A stretch of 64,000 bases of DNA, taken from Botrytis cinerea B05.10. Taxonomy: Eukaryota; Ascomycota; Leotiomycetes; Helotiales; Sclerotiniaceae. Within the stretch, counting starts at the first letter, position 1. The number at the start of each line of letters is the position of its first letter. Below the pieces are notes generated by a model. It searched no databases and was not told where the DNA came from. It was given only the letters and a program-made list of their open reading frames with translations. Both the position numbers and the translations under genes were made by a program. Shown here one piece after another: positions 1 to 11,273 of the stretch. Where the stretch lies: the NCBI RefSeq assembly GCF_000143535.2, contig NC_037311.1:2170001-2234000 (forward strand). The letters run 5' to 3'.

Positions 1-1295
1 AGACCAGGAGGAAATGGTCATGTAATTGTTATGGATCTAAAGATCCAGGATTGGGTTGGGACAGGGCTTGAAGGGCGTCATTGTCGTTTTCTGAGATACC
101 AATTTCCTACATGAAATGTTTTGCCCCAAATCACCTCCAAGACGATCGTGTTTAGGAAAGAAGCATGCATATACATCACTGGAAGATGTTGAGAGACAGA
201 TTCGAGATCTGATCTCAACCGGATTGGGAAGGGGTAGAGCGGGGGAGAGCTTTCATATTCCGTCAAAGTTTTTTCTATCGGGAGGATCTTTTAAGCGTTT
301 CATTATTCTCTTCACGGCCCCAAAAGCCATACGAACACAATATTTGACGCGGTTATACTTGTACATGGAATTTCACGATGCGAACGAACGATTTCTTTTT
401 CACAGGGTTTGGGGTAATATTCAGAATTGGTACACAGATGGGCCTCGATGGCAATGGTGGCATGGGCGTACATTTACTTAGGACTACCAGAAAACTTTGA
501 GTATACAGTCGCCTTAGTTTCACAGTATAAAAAATGAAAAATTCAATTATCTTTTTACTTTTTTGTGTTCCCAATAGGTAGTGATCTGCTACATAGTGAC
601 AAGTGAATGTGGAATTTTTTCCCGGTGATAATACGAGTCATGACAGCGCCAAGAAACGTTGGTACTAATGAATTACGAATGCTTTTGCTGGGTGGGTACT
701 AGATAGATAATAATAAGGTAAGGTAGGCATGCATAATTATAGTAACACGCTAGATATGTATGTGTGTGCCTGTGTTCCGGTAGTCGCAGGATCGTTCGTT
801 TTGCTTACTAGCCACAGTCTACTGAGCCACAGACAGCACTTTGCCTCCTCCCTCTTCTGACTGGGCACGTGGGTTAGTGTATGGGTGGGTGTAGGGTTAG
901 GGGTTGAGGATGGATGGATGGAGGGAGGGATGGAGATTTAAAGGGATACTGGTTTGGGATTGGTTATTTGTATGGATAGATAGATAGATAGATAGATAGA
1001 TATGAGAGATGGAACTGCGGGCGCTTGGGAGCGGGAAATATGTGGTGTGTGTGTATTGAGGATATGGAGTGGGATTTTGGGAGATAGGCTGAGATGCTTT
1101 GCTGGCTAGATGGGGGGATTTGCTTGTGGAGTTCTTTTCTTGGTGTTTGGGGTTTTGTTATCGGTTCGGTGTGGATATTTCGTTGTTGTTATTACCATTT
1201 CTTGTTATATGGGGCTAGGAAATAAGTTTGTTTTTTTCTGGTGCGTAGTTGGAACTTGGAGGTGTAGTTAAGCGCGGAAGATATGATGGCTATTT

Positions 1296-1326
<31 letters not shown>

Positions 1327-4025
1327 GAGAAGCCGGGGATTGATGGTTTGGAGGTAAGATTTCTTTCTCTTCTTTACTCTAGGTAGATATACATGTCATG
1401 TCATGTCATGATTTACAGACGGGACTATTTTATATACAGATAGTACTTGGGTGCATGTGTGTTTGAGATTTGTGTTCTATAGAGTTGGCATTAATTCGAT
1501 GGCTGCTATATATGCTATGTACACTGGCTAATCGTCGGCTGGTACTTTGTATCTACAACTCGCGAGAGCGAGCTGAATACCCAAGCGAGATTACTCCCGC
1601 TTAGAGATGTGAGGTGGTAAATGGATGGATCGGGATGGGAAGTGATGATAATCGTCCCTATTTGAGGTAGATACTATCTAGAGGTATTTGAAGGTGGTTC
1701 TGAAAACTTATATTCCTAATCCTGGGAATAGGATCGATGATACATGCAGATTTCGCCATAATATCTATCTATCGACACGACTTGGCGATTATGGATAGCT
1801 CACTACTCTTCCCGATAGCTAGATGTTGTACTTTCAAGCGTTTGAGCTTTTAAACTTCTAGATCTGGGACAAATGCACCTGCTCTCATCAATCTAGCCTT
1901 GTCACAGCTCCAAAATATGACTCGAGGGAAATAAATCTTGACCTAAATCTAGATGCGAGGAAACTTCATCCGACTGAACAATCTCATCAAAGTTACAAGC
2001 GCGGTTGAGGGATTTTGTTTTCGAATATCGTCAATGTGATATGATTTAGCACTAATCATACTAATTAGGTAAATAATCAAGTGGTTAGTTTTGTAGCTAC
2101 TGATTCACGCTATACTATCCTGTGGCTTGCGCGATTAAAGCAATCCAAACTAACACGCCAAGCTAAAATCAAGCAATGCCAATCGTGAACTATCGATAGT
2201 CTTTGTTGATTGTGCATTCCGGCTAAAGAAGGGTACATGTATAGAATTCCAAGATCAGGTGAACTTTAATGGGCGCCGGCGATGATTAGTCTACCAGACG
2301 CTCCTTTGGCTTCGCGGAATCCCATTCTGTTATTTGTATTTGTGTTGTTAACGATGGGAGCTAAGGAATCCGGATAGCTAGTATGTGTACGGTCAACTCC
2401 TTTAGACCTACTTTGCGGAATCCGATAGTCACCTACTTAGTAGGCACCATTCAATTTGTATATGTGTAATTTTAAGGTTCAGCGCAAAAGACGTAAAGAG
2501 AGAAGAAGACAAAAAAAGTATACGACGCAAGCCTCAGACGCAAAGCCTTAGATACGTGATTGGATAACAAAGCAGCCTCATATACAGCTCACATATAGTA
2601 TAGCATCATGTACTTCATGTATATGTACATGTATCCTGCAGATCGATTTGATGCCCGTGTATAGTGAAGTTAGTATGCATGCACCCCAGAAAACGACTAG
2701 CAGCCTGATTAGGCCGCCGTGCGAAAAATTCTCCAGATTTGCCACCCGTTCTTCTTCAAAAACAGCACTGTGTTCACGTGTAAAATGTGGCTGTGAAGGT
2801 GGCACAAACCTTACTCTCATGGATAAGATACCGATGACGGGAAACATCGGTCTAGGTGTGGCATATTTCCATGGGCTCCGTCGATCAGTGAAGAATGTGC
2901 AGCGAAACACAGCTGCTTCTCGCTCTCCTACGGATATAGAGCCGATGAGCCTCAGCTGAGCTGGTTCCACTATCTTGGTACCCCTCATCATTGCCATTTT
3001 TACACGGCCGTAGAATTTACATTTGGCATGTGAGATCGCCGTGCAATGTGATAGAACATGCATAAGGCGGGGATGCTTGTTTGCTTGGGTCCCAGAAAAC
3101 GCGGACTGTGGCTCAAATTTAGATTTTCACTTTGATATTTGTGATATATCCAATAAGAGAATATAACAAAATGATAAAATAATAGATGTGACGCCGATTT
3201 GTTGCGCAATAAAAGTCGAGATCGAAAATTCACCACGCCGATCATAACCCCTATTGTGCTTATCCGAGATCAGTATGCATCAACCATGTTGATCACTACC
3301 AAACTCTTTCCTCTCTCCACGGAGTATATCCCAAGCACAATTCTCAAGCCACAATTTGGTTCCACTGCTTACTATCAGCCAGTTTGTGATGAGCCACATA
3401 TGGCTGTTCCATGCAAAGACGCTTGTCTTCGGCTATACATGCCAGCGCCATAACACAAATTCATTTTCTCGGATCTGCGCCTTCCCGTGCGGAAGTGTGG
3501 CTCAATTGTTCGGCTGCGAGATACACTACTTGTGCAAGCAGATCCTTTCTATGTAGGCGCCTTTGTCGGCACTCAGTAGGTCTATAAACACAGTCACGTG
3601 AGCAATTGATGCGGAATGAGTTCCTGTTCCTTTTCCTTTCCTAAATATCACGAGAAGGAGAATACTTACTACTTCTTCTGTTGCATCCTAATCGTGATCA
3701 CTGGATTCAGAGGAGACAATCTTGGCGTTATTTTAATCAACAAATTTATGTCAAATCTCCGCGAAGAGTATCCACGAAATGTTCGACAGTTAACACGGCA
3801 CTTGACATTTATATGATTGATATAATCATTTGGCGAGGACAGACCGCAGAAATAAAGTCATGTTTAATAATCCTTATCATAAAATATCCAATAAACAGTA
3901 CTCCATTCCAACAATGCCCGCTAATTCTCATGACCTATCCACAAAAACTCCCACCAACGCCGCTCCAGAAGGGCCGTTTTCTCAAGGACAATCCCAATCT
4001 TAACATTCAAATTGACCTGAATAGT
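1..4025. other. Gene-poor left flank
   Basis: I see no supportable gene here. Open frames at 116-481, 2578-3063 and 3199-3816 are short, overlap on both strands and show no recognisable domain. The stretch holds a GGAT-rich tract near 905-933, a GATA microsatellite at about 974-1002 and a run of T at 1304-1326. It may contain regulatory sequence or untranslated parts of a gene left of the window, which cannot be judged from here. Confidence 0.6.
974..1002. repeat. GATA microsatellite
   Basis: Seven or so tandem GATA units, read directly. Similar shorter GATA/GATG tracts occur near 23060-23090 and 23810-23850. Confidence 0.9.
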
Positions 4026-6340
4026 TCAAACCAGCAACGCAATCCCCTCATACGCCCGTTCTACGGTTTTGCTTCCTAGTCCTGGGACAGCTCTAAGCTG
4101 CTGTAAAGTTTTGATTTGACCGCCATCATCCTCATTCTGTAGCTCTAGAAACTCGACCACATCTCTAGCCTTCTTGGGACCTACTCCGCAAAGACCTCTG
4201 ATCATTCCTACATCTCTAGAGTTGACAATATCCAATAGATGCCTTGTTCGAGGTGTGGGGGGGTCCAGCAGGCTAAGAGAAGCTTCGTCGTTGAAGACAC
4301 GCAATTTGGTTGTCGTTTTAGGCTTTGTCTTTCTTGATTTGGCGGCTTTGTGTGAGAAGCTATCCTCATCCTCATAATTCTCCTCTTGATTTACAAAAGA
4401 TGCATCGTACTCGGCATCAGGTTCTGAACTCCTTCTTGGCATGGGTCGTGCTTGCTCTTTCTCTTGCTGAAGTGAACTGTTGAGTGTTGACAGCTGTATA
4501 AATGGAGCAGTAGGCTTTTGTAGTTCTGATTCTGCTGGCACCGAATGCTTGGTTGTTAAACCAGTATTTTTTGCTTGAATCTTGCTTTTGAGATGCTCAA
4601 TTTTCTTGAGCAATTTCTCTTGGCCTGGGAAGAAAGGAAGTGCCATTCTGATAATAATTAGTCAATTTTACTTAGTAGAAATGGATTAGCTGGGCAAACC
4701 TACTCGTACATCTTGAGAGCACTGCTTTCTTCCCCACGCTCTTTGTGTTGTCTCGCCATAAGCAGGAACCTCAGACCTTCAGACCTCGCATCTTCCGCCG
4801 AGTTCTCATCAATCTTCTTTTCCAGTGCCTCGAGTCTTTTCTGAACCGCCTCACTAATCTCAGTGGGTGCGGTCTTCGATGTCTGTTCTAAGGCACGGTT
4901 GGCAAGAATTTCCGAGACTTTGCGCTCAACCATTTCCTCAATCTTCGCGGCTGAGATATCAGCCGTGGTAGATTTGTACCCTAATGGCGCAGGTCTCGTA
5001 GGCTTAGTAACCCGTGAGCCGATGACTCCATCAGATGGCCCCTTTTTATTCGAGTTTGATCTTCGGAGTGCTGGAGTGCTGCTTGACGGCCGGGCTGTAG
5101 TTGCTTTACTTTTATCTGTGTATACAGAGAAAGCTTTTGCGGGCTTGTCAGCTTTTTGTGCTGGATTAGCTACAGTGTTATGCGAATTTGTGATGGGTCT
5201 CAACGGCTGTCGTTGCATACTAGCTCCGGCTGGTTTCCTGGGTGGCTGCGTGAAAACAACTTCATTCTCAATTTCCCTGACTTCTATTCTCTTTGCTCTT
5301 GAACTTACGTTCAGGGAAGACAAAGTATCCAAATGGTAAGAACGCAATGGTGCAAGGTTCAAGACCATTATAGTGATACCATTATTTTGACCCAAACTGA
5401 GAATTCGGGTCATTTTTGATTCTCGATATGGAATTCTCTTGTCGCCTCTACCAATAGCATCAATACATTGACTAAGTACGAACAAACTTTTGTTGATGCT
5501 TGCAGATTCAATCATTCTTTCCTTGCCATTATCTGTTCTCCGGTTGTCCTCTGATCCCGCCAAATCGATTGCTGATGCAGTACTGATCAAGGTCGCATCG
5601 CCAGTAGTTTGTGTTACCTTGACCATCAAGATAGCATGACTTCGACTACTTTGCGCATTGAGTTTGGTCCCTGCTGTGCTACGGTTGTTATTGGCTTCTA
5701 TATATAACTTTTCGAAATCCTTGAGATCATTACAAGACCTTTCCGAGAGCCCAACGACTATTGTCTTTCCATCCTTCTCTCGAAGAGGCAAGCCAGCAAG
5801 AGATCGCTTATCGGGAGATTCGAACAGGTCGAAGACTTTGTCGTTATATATTTCGTAGTAGGACAATGTAACAGTGACAGAAGTGCTTTCTCCAGAATCT
5901 TTCGCTACCTTACGCCCACGTCGATAAACTCCACTTAATAATCGAGGAATAATCCCACGGTCTGCCAACTTTGTTCCACCACGCATTGTATGTGTTTTTC
6001 CGGTTCCAGTAACTCCATATGCAAAGAGTGTAACATCGAGTCCTTGGAACAATGATTTCAGTGTGGGCGCAACCTCGTTCGTGAAAAGTTCCTCTTGAGT
6101 TGTTCCCATGTCGTAGACTCCATTGAACGTGAAACTAAACTCCTCTGACTCATTTTTAGGATTCGGTATCCGGACGACATTGGGTGTTTTGCTGTCTTGA
6201 CTACTTTCGGCGCGCACGATGGTATCCTTATCCAATTCTTTTGGTAGGAGAGGACGTATTCTTGCAACAACTTGTTTAAAGGTCAGCTTGGGGCGATACT
6301 CGATTGAAATTTGCAGAAATTACTAACCTCGTACAGACAT
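4026..6340 (-). CDS. Kid/KIF22-type chromokinesin
   Basis: Plus-end-directed kinesin motor with a C-terminal DNA-binding hairpin; family members push chromosome arms along spindle microtubules. Exons on the minus strand are 6340-6328, 6270-4704 and 4647-4026, giving 733 residues in one frame. The tiny first exon encodes only MSVR and is needed to restore the kinesin start VVARIRPLLPKE. The P-loop is GVTGTGKT (about residues 90-97), unlike the common GQTGSGKT. Switch I (NAQSSRSHA) and switch II (DLAGSE) are present, with an alpha-4 region SINKSLFVL. A basic Ser/Pro/Thr-rich linker and a short coiled segment follow. The last 70 residues carry two helix-hairpin-helix units (GVGPKKARDVV and VPGLGSKTVERA), the hallmark of Kid/KIF22 rather than other kinesins. 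Length is close to human KIF22 (665). No gene is adjacent on the left for 4 kb. Confidence 0.9.
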
Positions 6341-7479
6341 GATCACAATCGAAAGATATCCAAGTAAAGAATAGATGTCAACACAAACAGAAAAGAGGAG
6401 AGAATAGAATTAACGATTATGCAAGATAGTATCAGACAAGCAAAGAACTGTATTAACAGAATTAAGACCTTGGGCCGCTCCCTCAAGGAGTGTTCTATAC
6501 TAATTCGAGTGAGTGTTGGTTGGGTTGATGTATCTCGAAACTTTAAAACCATGTCAAAGTTTTGGTTGATGTTGAAGCTCTACCCGCAAAAACGCAAACA
6601 TCGCGTTGCCCCAGCAACAAAGGCTTCACCGAAACTCTGCCACGACAGGCAAGACAAATAGTAGTGGATGATTGTAAGATAAAGTACACAATTTTCCTTG
6701 AACTCAAGACAGTTAGATACCATGATTCAAATCTAATAAGTAGGTGAGGTGAGTAGGCATAATTTCTTTTAGAGCTAGCCGGCAATATTCAGGAGCAAAT
6801 ATGAATAGCCCCTCGGTTAACACCTATTCAATTCTAGACGGGAAAAGAGCATCTAAGGACCTATGAATGAATGGATTTGATATTCTCTTGTTGTTACGTC
6901 TCTTAATGAAGACTTACTATTTGTACAGTCAAAAGTGTGACGCCGTGTAATCTTGGATTGTCCATATTTATGTCAACCTCTAATATCCTTCGAATCAGCG
7001 GACAGGGTTGAATGTTTCAATCTTATTGATTAATTGAAGCCACAAATCAACCACAAAACAAGTCATGAAAAATGAAAAGACACAATGAGAGTTTAGCTTC
7101 CGTTTACTCTAAAGTCTTTCATCGAATGTATTTTATTCATATCTGAACTTCAATGATATATTAAGCTGTAAAGAGTTTTTGAAGGTACTGGTTTCCGGTC
7201 ATTGATTTCGCTTGCATGGAGAACGGTCATTGTCTAGTTCATGGACACTACTTATGTTCTTGAGCTGGCGTGCTGGTACACGTACACTGCACCATAAGGA
7301 AACATTCAATCATCATCTCTCATATTCACAACATATTGTCAAACGAAAATGCCAAATCTCAACTTCATATCACAAACTCCGAATTCCAACATAATTCCCC
7401 AAAATTTGCTTCTTCACCTCTTGTGGCTATATTTCGAGAATGGGACCAAATTACTTGTCTAAAGCTCCATATACATCTA
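6341..7479. other. Intergenic, no gene seen
   Basis: This is the upstream region of the chromokinesin and the downstream region of the hydrolase. Short overlapping frames at 6343-6785 and 7212-7509 have no recognisable product. No repeats or RNA genes were seen. Confidence 0.6.
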
Positions 7480-8751
7480 TCAAATAGGACCATCAGCGGC
7501 TTTCATTAATTTTTCAGCCAGCCATTCCGGTTGGCTTATAAATGGGCTGTGGCCGGCATTCGTACGTTCAATCGTGCCGAAGCCTAACACAGATCTTTGA
7601 TTAGTTTCTTGGGATTTATGGAGAAAGTAGAATGATGTATAAATAGAGCAGTAATGAGGAGGAGATTATGACAGGAAGATGACATATAGCTAGAGGAGTG
7701 TGACCCTGGTGAACGATTTTGACTGTCGTCTGGAGCTTCACCATACGCCCCCCTTTTCATGACATGAGGATGTATGGTTCTCATCACTAGAGATTGAAAG
7801 ATTGGTCTAAGAAGAAGCAACAAAAAAGAAAAAAAGCAAAACTTACTCCCCTCAGCAATTTCTTGTGCTCCCCTAACCATCTCCAACTGCGCTTCCAAAG
7901 GAATCGCCTTATCTTCTTCACAGACGACATACGTACTCGGTATGTATCTCCATGGCTCCGCAGTCACTGGCGAATCAAAGGTCTTATAACTGTGTTCCTT
8001 CAACATTTCCACATATTTTTGTGCGTCATTTCTAGAAACATCGTTATAGAAGATTTCATAAGGATCCGAACAAGTAACAGCTCTAGAATCTGGGGAAATG
8101 GAAAGCCACGGAGCGGGTTCATGATTTAGGACGCTCATCAAAGACTTGGATTTGGGAAGACAGAAGGCTGAGATGTAAATTAGGTGGCGGATGAGGCCAG
8201 TAGAAGAGAAGGGGGTGGTTGAAGAAGGGAGGGCAGCGATATATGTGTCTAGGGCTGATGAGCCGATTACTCCACCGTAAGAGTGGCAGACGAGAATCAG
8301 GGGCGTGGATGTGGAAAGGAGAAAGTCGATTTTGTTCCTGACGTGGGTTATTATGGTAAGTTGGAAAGTGAGAGAAAGGAATATGAAATGGGAGTGTACG
8401 AAGAGAGATTACCTGATTGTTTCGACATCTGGCTGGAAATCTTCGAGGTGAGGAGATGCACCCACAGACTTTAGGGAAATACCGTGAACTTTATAACCCT
8501 TCGCTACAAGAATATCTGTAGTGGGTTTAAACTTTAGGGGCAGAAAATGTCAGATGGAAACGTTGAATAGGGCTGCGTTGGGCAGAAGAGCTTCTTGAAA
8601 TTTCTTAACAAAGCAGCAGCATCTCCTGCGATTTTGCATTCCAGCACATACACCATTGGATCAGTATGATAGTAGGAGACCTTACAGATTCTGGACTATG
8701 CCACGCTCCAGGCACAAAAACGAACTCTGGCTTCTTTGATGTGTTTCCCAT
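7480..8751 (-). CDS. Alpha/beta hydrolase (methylesterase-like)
   Basis: Small serine hydrolase of the alpha/beta fold, in the class that includes plant MES/hydroxynitrile-lyase-like esterases and many fungal hydrolases; substrate unknown. Five exons on the minus strand restore a single 259-residue frame: 8751-8686, 8625-8610, 8515-8413, 8337-7847 and 7583-7480. The protein opens with FVFVPGAWHSPE, the oxyanion-hole strand typical of the family. The nucleophile elbow is CHSYGG with Ser near residue 81, the acid lies in CEEDKAIP, and the catalytic His is in AGHSPF near residue 237. That His is in the short last exon, so reading only the long exon would wrongly suggest a protein lacking it. The second exon is a 16-nt microexon chosen because it is the only solution I found that keeps the frame with good splice sites; it is the least certain part. 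Confidence 0.82.
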
Positions 8752-9949
8752 AGTGATAAGAAGACGAAGAGGAACAAATGGAGACAAGATCAATACTCAT
8801 AAACATGAATGATCGAAATGTGTAGAATAACGAGATACCCTTAAACGACATTGTAGTAACATTTATAATAAACTAAGTGACCCTTGAAGCTAAAGGCTTA
8901 TCTCCCCGGGCCTCATATCTCGCATCTAGCTTAAGATGTGACTATTGTCAGCGTGGCATGTTAATTATGCCCAGATTGGTCTTAACAAAAAGTATAATAA
9001 TTAGGGAAAGGCCGCGGGGTGCTGAGCTTTACAGTCACTCGGTGTGATTAGACTTTTGGGATTGCCCCTACACATGCCCTCTCATCCGAAATTGTTGGCA
9101 CAAGATATTTCGAGATTTGGTAGCCACGGCGTAGGTGGGTAGACATGCCCTACGAAACCATAAAGACCACACAATATGGTTCTGAGATATGGTTGCAATG
9201 GCCATAAAATATGATCACCTGGACTACAAACCCCCAAAATTAGGATTAGCGTATTTAGGACGAGATCTTTATTGTATGATTTAGTGTATTATACTAATGA
9301 CTAAGTAGAATCCCTTTCATCCGATTGAATCTTTTATTCATTTCTTAGTTCCATTATTAGCTCTTCCGGTTCTCTACAATAGAAGAGTTTCATATTCCTA
9401 TTATTATAAATTCATTAAAACATTGAATAAAATAAAGAGGGGAAGAAGAAGAGAATAAGCGAATAGAAAAAGAAAGAAGGATTTGAAAAGCTTACTCTTA
9501 TTTAAATCACCTACTCTAATGAAATTAATAAAATTATGTTTAATTTTAATAAACTTGTTTATAAATAGCTTCAATTATGTTGTTTTTAATATATATTAAT
9601 TAAATTTATTAATATTATTATATTTTGAATTGATTTATAACTAAAAATCAATTTATAAGCTGATTTATAATCCGATTTCAAATCAATTAATATGAAACAT
9701 ACGTATATTAGTATAGAAACTATATGTCAAGGGGTGAACCACTTTACCGCTAACCTACAAAAGCGTAGAGTGTTCCGAATGCTTCCGGGACAGTGGATCT
9801 ACTATATATACCCAATCAGGTGATCGCTCCCTGACACTATAAAGACCGAAGAAAGCATAAATAAATGACTTTAATCTATATAGAAAATAATTTTTCGTGC
9901 CCACTTCTTATTGTACGCGTAAAATGTGATTTAAAAGTCGCGTAATATC

Positions 9950-10270
9950 TTAGCTAGTATATATAGCCCCTCTTTCTATAGACTTAAAGAATCAATCTAT
10001 TATAAAAGAATAGAAGGTGATAGAGGTCACACAAGAAAAGCCTTTGTATATACTATAGTCAATCTGATAGCTATATATAGTGAATTAGATGAATCATTAT
10101 ATAGCGGCAGCGAGGTGAGAGGGTATACTTGGAGCAAAGCATAAAAATTTAGGAGGTCAAGTTAAGAGAGTGTAAAATCAGTATCTTCTTTAGTCTATAG
10201 AAGGAGAAACTATAGATACTAAGATGACAATATCACGTGAGACACAGGTCACGTTTTCCGCGCACACTAT
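9950..10270. repeat. Diverged repeat copy 1 (RIP-like)
   Basis: Shares order and many exact words with the copy at 10535-10825: AGAAGGTGATAGAGGTCACA, AAGAAAAGCC, GGCAGCGAGGTG (GACAGCGAGGTG in copy 2), a GTAAAATC core and a TTTTCCGCGCACACT end. Differences are largely C-to-T or G-to-A in this copy (for example GTATATA here against GCATATA there), which is the direction expected of RIP. The parent element is not recognised; it could be a solo LTR or a short non-autonomous element. Confidence 0.75.
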
Positions 10271-10534
10271 GTTCTATCGTCTAATTTGACCCCCTTTGTT
10301 TGTATGCTTTGACTTCAAGTATATTACCTCATCTCACTGCTACTATATATTAGTTCACTTCATTTACTATATATAGTCGCTTAGATCATCTATTATCTTC
10401 TATTCTTTAATACTATAAATGAAATGAGTCTTATATTAATTCAAAAAATTAGTTAATGCTATTTCGATAATGATTTTCATATTATATTCTACAAGCCCTA
10501 GCTTTTAATATATTACTACTTATATAGTAATAAC

Positions 10535-10825
10535 TCACTTAGCTATAAGCCCCTCCTGTAAAAGAGTAGAAGGTGATAGAGGTCACACAAGAAAAGCCTT
10601 CGCATATACCAGTCAACCTAACAGCTATGCCTAGCGATTGGGGGTGAATCACTGCATAGCGACAGCGAGGTGCGAAGACGCACTTAGGATGCAACACGCA
10701 ACGTAGGATCAAAGTAGAAGGGGGTAAAATCGATGATCTTTTTAATCTACAGAAGGAGGAACCTGAAAAAATAGATTTCCTTGTCACGTGACCTACAGGT
10801 CACCTGTTTTCCGCGCACACTACTC
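10535..10825. repeat. Diverged repeat copy 2 (less mutated)
   Basis: Second copy of the repeat described at 9950-10270, in the same orientation and richer in C and G, so closer to the ancestor. It ends at the same TTTTCCGCGCACACT word. It carries CACGTGAC and a nearby ACAGGTCACC word, also seen in altered form in copy 1. Confidence 0.75.
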
Positions 10826-11273
10826 AGTGTATAACGTATAATAAATTAAAGAATTAAAGAAATAAAGAAGTAAAAGTGGAAATTGAAATGAAATTATTAA
10901 TCACATTGTAACTAATTAAAATAAGCGGTTAGAATCTTAATATTAATATTTTATAATAGTCTTTCTTAGTTTTGTAAATCTCTTTATAAGACAAACTAAT
11001 TCTTATTTCAAAATATCATACTCTCAATCTCGGCCTATAGTTTAGTATGATTTTCCCCATCGGAATCATATTGTGTGGCTTTTATAGGTTTGTAGTGACA
11101 GATAATGGCTAGTATATTATATTATAGGCTCGTTTCTGAGAGAAAGATAATTTCGACGTGAGTAGAAAAAAGAAAATCATAATCTCATTAATAATCATAA
11201 TACATCCGATACACCCCGTAGGGTTATCCAACGCCCGCACAAAAACAATAACGCACGACAATATTGCATCTCA

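Larger units (their letters stand above)
8752..11273. other. AT-rich gene-free interval with degraded repeats
   Basis: No gene is seen. From about 9,300 the base composition drops to very AT-rich, with long runs of A/T-only words at 9480-9720. Two diverged copies of one repeat lie at about 9950-10270 and 10535-10825 (separate entries). The composition and transition-biased differences suggest repeat-induced point mutation. The 82-codon open frame on the minus strand at 10539-10787 falls inside the second copy and I treat it as part of the repeat. Confidence 0.7.

Noticed and set aside
116..481. 121-codon plus-strand frame near the left edge
   Set aside because: No domain, overlapping frames on the other strand and no plausible splice partners.
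2578..3063. 161-codon minus-strand frame
   Set aside because: No recognisable family; overlaps an equally open plus-strand frame and starts without a good context.
10539..10787. 82-codon minus-strand frame
   Set aside because: It lies inside the repeat copy, is broken in the sister copy and has no recognised product.
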